Positions 60,006 through 64,000 of a stretch of 64,000 nt of DNA are shown one piece after another. Within the stretch, counting starts at the first letter, position 1. Each line of letters starts with the position of its first letter. The DNA is taken from positions 744,001-808,000 of the forward strand of contig NZ_FMCU01000001.1 in NCBI RefSeq assembly GCF_900091525.1. The letters are read 5' to 3'. The stretch is from Micromonospora matsumotoense (lineage in GTDB: Bacteria; Actinomycetota; Actinomycetes; Mycobacteriales; Micromonosporaceae). A model generated the notes under the pieces. The model saw only the letters and a program-made list of their open reading frames with translations. It made no database searches and was not told where the DNA came from. The position numbers and the translations under genes are program-made.

Positions 60006-60388
60006 TCGATCACCGTGCCCAGGACGGTCCCGTCCGGCGCGGCCACGTGGATCGGCGCGTCGGCGGCCAGGTCCCGCACCGCGGCGTGCCCCGCCCCGTC
60101 CAGCGTCGACGCCTCGGTCACCACCGCCGCCGCCTCCAACCGGCTCGCCCCGGCCGCCGCCGCCGAGGCGACCGCCAACTGGAGCGCCGTGACGGTCAGC
60201 GAGGGCAGCGAGACGCTCGCCGCGGCGTACGTCCGGCCGTCCTGGTCGCGGACCGCCGCGCCCTCCACGGCAGCCACCCGGGCCCGGGCGCCTCGGGCCA
60301 GCACGACCAGCTTGCCGTCCTCGGCGCTCAACTCGGCCGGATCGGACGGGGTGGGCCGGGCAGCCGGCACGGCGGGTGTCTCAGGCAT
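60002..60388 (-). CDS. cytidine-deaminase-like protein lacking the zinc site
   Basis: A 128-residue protein in the slot before era where many actinobacteria encode a protein annotated as cytidine deaminase. The fold can be followed ([33 protein letters not shown], then [24 protein letters not shown]), but the zinc ligands of real deaminases, HAE/CAE and PCxxC, are not present: where HAE is expected the sequence reads LTVTALQLA. It is therefore unlikely to deaminate. ATG at 60388 overlaps the end of the CNNM/CorC gene by 8 bp, and the stop overlaps era. Confidence 0.75.
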   Translation of the reverse strand: MPETPAVPAARPTPSDPAELSAEDGKLVVLARGARARVAAVEGAAVRDQDGRTYAAASVSLPSLTVTALQLAVASAAAAGASRLEAAAVVTEASTLDGAGHAAVRDLAADAPIHVAAPDGTVLGTVIE

Positions 60389-61739
60389 CGGCGGGTTGCC
60401 TCTCCTCGGCGCTGTTCTGGTGGTCACGGGAATCGGGGCCGCCGGTCGACGGTGCCCGGCTGACCAACACACTGTCTATCCGGTTGCGCCGGCCGGTGGT
60501 GCCCTCGGCGACCAGCTTCAGGCCGGCCACCTCGGCGTCGGCACCCGGGATCGGGACCCGACCCAGAGCCTGCGCCAACAGCCCACCGACCGTCTCCACC
60601 TCGTCGGTGGGCAACTCGGTGTCGAACAACTCACCCAGGTTCTCCACCGGCAACCGGGCGGTGACCCGGACCGCGCCGTCGGCCAGGTGCTCCACCGGCG
60701 GGCGCTCGACATCGTACTCGTCGGTGATCTCGCCGACGATCTCCTCCAGGATGTCCTCGATGGTGACCAGGCCGCCGGTGCCGCCGTACTCGTCGACGAC
60801 GATGACCAGGTGGTTGCGGGCGGCCTGCATCTCCGACAGCAGGTCGTCGACCGGCTTGGACTCCGGCACGAAGGTGGCCGGGCGCATCAGCTCGGCCACC
60901 GGGGTCTGGTGCGCCCGCAGGTCGCCACCCCGGGTATGCCGGATGAGGTCCTTGAGATAGAGCACGCCGAGCACGTCGTCGACGCTCTCACCGATCACCG
61001 GGATGCGGGAGAAGCCGGACCGCAGGAAGAGCGCCAGCGCCTGGGAGAGCGCCTTGCCCTCCTCGATCCACACCATCTCGGTACGCGGCACCATCACCTC
61101 CCGGGCGATGGTGTCGCCGAGCGCGAAGACCGAGTGGATCATCTGGCGCTCGCCGTGCTCCACCACCCCCCGTTGCTCGGCCAGGTCGACCAGCTCACGC
61201 AGCTCCACCTGGGTGGCGAACGGACCCTCCCGGAAACCGCGCCCCGGGGTGACCGCGTTGCCGATCAGGATCAGCAGCGAGGCGAGCGGGTTGAGCGCCC
61301 GGCCCAGCCAACGGACCAGCGGCGCCACCGCCCGACCCACCGCGTACGCGTGCTGCCGGCCCAGGGTGCGCGGTGCCACGCCGACCACCACGAAGCTGAC
61401 CACGGTCATCGCCCCGGCGGTCACCAACGCCGCCCGCCAGCCCGCGCCGAAGCTGTCCACCGCCACCAGGGCGACCAGGGTGGTGGCGGTCAACTCCGCG
61501 AGCAGCCGGAGCAGCAGCAGCAGGTTGAGGTGGCGGACCACGTCACCGGCGACGGCCTGGAGGGTACGCGCGCCGCGCGCCCCGTCGCGGGCCAGCTCGG
61601 CGGCGCGGGCCGGGGAGACCGCGGCCAGCGCGGCCTCGGTCATCGCGATCAGACCGGCGAGCACCACCAGCCCGGCCGCGAAGAAGATCAGCTGAAGATC
61701 GGGAAGGCCGGCGGTCGGACCGGCCGCGAATATGTCCAT
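60381..61739 (-). CDS. CNNM/CorC-HlyC-family transporter-like protein with CBS pair
   Basis: A 452-residue membrane protein: N-terminal CNNM (DUF21) helices ([28 protein letters not shown] split across), then two CBS domains ([83 protein letters not shown]) and the CorC/HlyC domain at the end. Related proteins handle Mg2+/Co2+; the label hemolysin is historical. ATG at 61739 overlaps the ybeY stop (ATGA). Confidence 0.92.
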   Translation of the reverse strand: MDIFAAGPTAGLPDLQLIFFAAGLVVLAGLIAMTEAALAAVSPARAAELARDGARGARTLQAVAGDVVRHLNLLLLLRLLAELTATTLVALVAVDSFGAGWRAALVTAGAMTVVSFVVVGVAPRTLGRQHAYAVGRAVAPLVRWLGRALNPLASLLILIGNAVTPGRGFREGPFATQVELRELVDLAEQRGVVEHGERQMIHSVFALGDTIAREVMVPRTEMVWIEEGKALSQALALFLRSGFSRIPVIGESVDDVLGVLYLKDLIRHTRGGDLRAHQTPVAELMRPATFVPESKPVDDLLSEMQAARNHLVIVVDEYGGTGGLVTIEDILEEIVGEITDEYDVERPPVEHLADGAVRVTARLPVENLGELFDTELPTDEVETVGGLLAQALGRVPIPGADAEVAGLKLVAEGTTGRRNRIDSVLVSRAPSTGGPDSRDHQNSAEERQPADA

Positions 61740-62212
61740 CACCGGGACCGGGTCGACCGCCAACTGGCCAGCAACCGGGCCTGGAGGGCGAACATCTCCC
61801 GCTCCTCCTCCGGCTCGGCGTGGTCGTAGCCGAGCAGGTGCAGCACGCCGTGCACGGTGAGCAGGTGCAGCTCGTCGGCGGCGGTGTGCCCGGCGGTGGC
61901 CGCCTGCTTGGCCGCCACCTCCGGGCAGAGCACGATGTCGCCGAGCAGGGCCGGCTCACCGCTGGCCGGGGCGCTCTCCCCCGGGCCGTGGTCGACGCTG
62001 CCCTCGTCCATGGGGAAGGCGAGCACGTCGGTGGGGCCGTCGCCGCCCATCCAGCGATGGTTCAGCTCGGTCATGTAGCCGATGTCGACCAGCAGCACGG
62101 ACAGCTCGGCGAGCGGGTTGACCCCCATCTCGTCGAGGGCGTGCCGGGCCACGGCGAGCACGGAGTCGGTGTCGACCTCGGCACCGGACTCGTTGGCGAT
62201 CTCGATGGACAA
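61739..62212 (-). CDS. ybeY: endoribonuclease YbeY (rRNA maturation)
   Basis: A 157-residue metal-dependent RNase with the signature [11 protein letters not shown] (HGxLHLxGYDH, three His for zinc) and [22 protein letters not shown]. The start is a TTG at 62212 with AGAGGAAG six bases before it. It lies 18 bp after phoH and overlaps the next gene. Confidence 0.95.
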   Translation of the reverse strand: MSIEIANESGAEVDTDSVLAVARHALDEMGVNPLAELSVLLVDIGYMTELNHRWMGGDGPTDVLAFPMDEGSVDHGPGESAPASGEPALLGDIVLCPEVAAKQAATAGHTAADELHLLTVHGVLHLLGYDHAEPEEEREMFALQARLLASWRSTRSR

Positions 62213-62230
62213 CTGTCTTCCTCTGATTGG

Positions 62231-63286
<1,056 letters not shown>

Positions 63287-63424
63287 AGATCGGGCCGTGG
63301 GGCCCTGCGCCACCTGCTTCCATCTCGCGCCGTGCCCTGCTGGCGCGGCGTGCGGACGATACTCCCATCGTATCCGCTCCGCACCGGCGGCACCGCGTCA
63401 CTTTTCCCGGCCCGGTCGGCCCGG

Positions 63425-64000
63425 TCAGGCCCGGAAGTCGTACCGGTCGAAGGTCTCCTGGTGGCGGGTGAAGCGGTAGGTGGCCCAGTGCAACGCGACC
63501 ACCGTCCCGTCGGTGCCCCGGGTGAGCCGCAGCAACTCCCCGACCTCCCGCCCGGCGACGGTCCGGAACACGTCCGGCGACTCCGGGATCGGCGCGAAGA
63601 CCGCCGGCGGCCGGCCCACCGGATCGTCCGCACCCCGGGCCCGCAGCGTCCCCTCGTGCCAGCTGAAGACGTACTCGAATCCCTCGCCCCACCAGCGGCC
63701 CAGCACCCCGCGCAGCGACCCCGGCGCGCCCGGTCCCGGACGCCACGGCGGGATTTCCGCCGGGTCGTGCTCGGCGGCGGCGGCCAGCAACCGGTGCGGC
63801 AGCTCCGACACCTCCGCCGCCGTGCCCGAGGAGGCGAGCACCGCGCAGCCCATCGCGCCGGCCGTGCCGTCACCACCGCGCCGACCGTAGACCCCGGCCA
63901 GGAAACCGGGCATCGCACCGTCGTGCCCCACGTGCACCACCCGGTCCGGGTACGGCACCAGGATCAGGCCGAGGCCGAAGCCGGCCTTCCAGACCGTCTC
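63425..64000 (-). CDS. serine hydrolase (beta-lactamase/penicillin-binding-protein-like), C-terminal part
   Basis: The last 191 residues of a larger protein that begins outside the right edge. The visible part opens GFGLGLILVPYPDRVVHVGHDGAMPGF, where HVGHDG fits the third motif (HxG/KTG) of class C beta-lactamase-like serine hydrolases. The SxxK and YxN motifs must lie beyond the window. The distal region (ALHWATYRFTRHQETFDRYDF) is a small beta domain often found after such hydrolases. Function (esterase or DD-peptidase-like) undetermined. Confidence 0.8.
   Translation of the reverse strand, partial: ETVWKAGFGLGLILVPYPDRVVHVGHDGAMPGFLAGVYGRRGGDGTAGAMGCAVLASSGTAAEVSELPHRLLAAAAEHDPAEIPPWRPGPGAPGSLRGVLGRWWGEGFEYVFSWHEGTLRARGADDPVGRPPAVFAPIPESPDVFRTVAGREVGELLRLTRGTDGTVVALHWATYRFTRHQETFDRYDFRA

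Overview
The window is 64 kb of very GC-rich chromosomal DNA from an actinobacterium, most likely Micromonospora or a close relative in Micromonosporaceae. This rests on composition, on GTG/TTG starts, on the era-YbeY-PhoH and dnaG neighbourhoods, and on several small proteins I remember from that family; no database search was possible. I see no tRNA or rRNA genes, no IS elements, no CRISPR array and no phage genes. It reads as ordinary chromosome with accessory metabolic clusters. Most genes up to 30 kb are on the minus strand.

1-440 is the start of a secreted PQQ-type sugar dehydrogenase cut by the window edge. 1105-9635 is the most interesting part: a tightly coupled minus-strand operon related to the ebo (EboA-F) metabolite-traffic operon. 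In transcription order it encodes an Ino1-like inositol-phosphate synthase, a UbiA-like prenyltransferase, a TIM-barrel isomerase, an EboA-domain protein, a TatD-like hydrolase (EboB), EboE, a 23-codon bridging ORF, an EboF-like phosphodiesterase and a polyprenyl diphosphate synthase. Seven of the nine junctions overlap as ATGA or GTGA. The gene set predicts a prenylated cyclitol-phosphate metabolite made at the membrane. Upstream (10104-16546) is a second minus-strand operon: ROK regulator, CUT2-type sugar ABC transporter and a Gfo/Idh/MocA dehydrogenase, with a candidate operator before the regulator.

16.8-30 kb holds a YihY membrane protein, an XRE/DUF397 pair facing two small plus-strand genes (one with His-rich pentapeptide repeats), a DnaG-coupled gene and dnaG, a BCCT transporter, a siderophore-interacting protein with an iron-box-like promoter, dGTPase with a tiny upstream gene, and ppdK. 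30-38 kb holds a family-20 hexosaminidase, a secreted C39-like protease, a Dus enzyme and two Tat-exported repeat-domain proteins. The gaps here are rich in short tandem repeats and perfect inverted repeats.

38-49.5 kb holds glyS, a zinc uptake locus (znuACB plus an SmtB-type sensor with a full alpha5 metal site, behind a Fur/Zur-like box), two convergent SGNH esterases with family-2 cellulose-binding modules, small membrane proteins and an epoxide-hydrolase-like enzyme. 49.5-52.6 kb is a TPP-riboswitch-controlled YkoEDC thiamine-precursor ECF transporter. 53.4-64 kb is mainly housekeeping: gnd, uppS-recO, a DUF4097 lipoprotein, an acyltransferase, then the phoH-ybeY-CNNM/CorC-deaminase-like-era operon, and a truncated serine hydrolase at the right edge.

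Starts were chosen from ribosome-binding sites and gene overlaps. Where several starts are possible this is stated.
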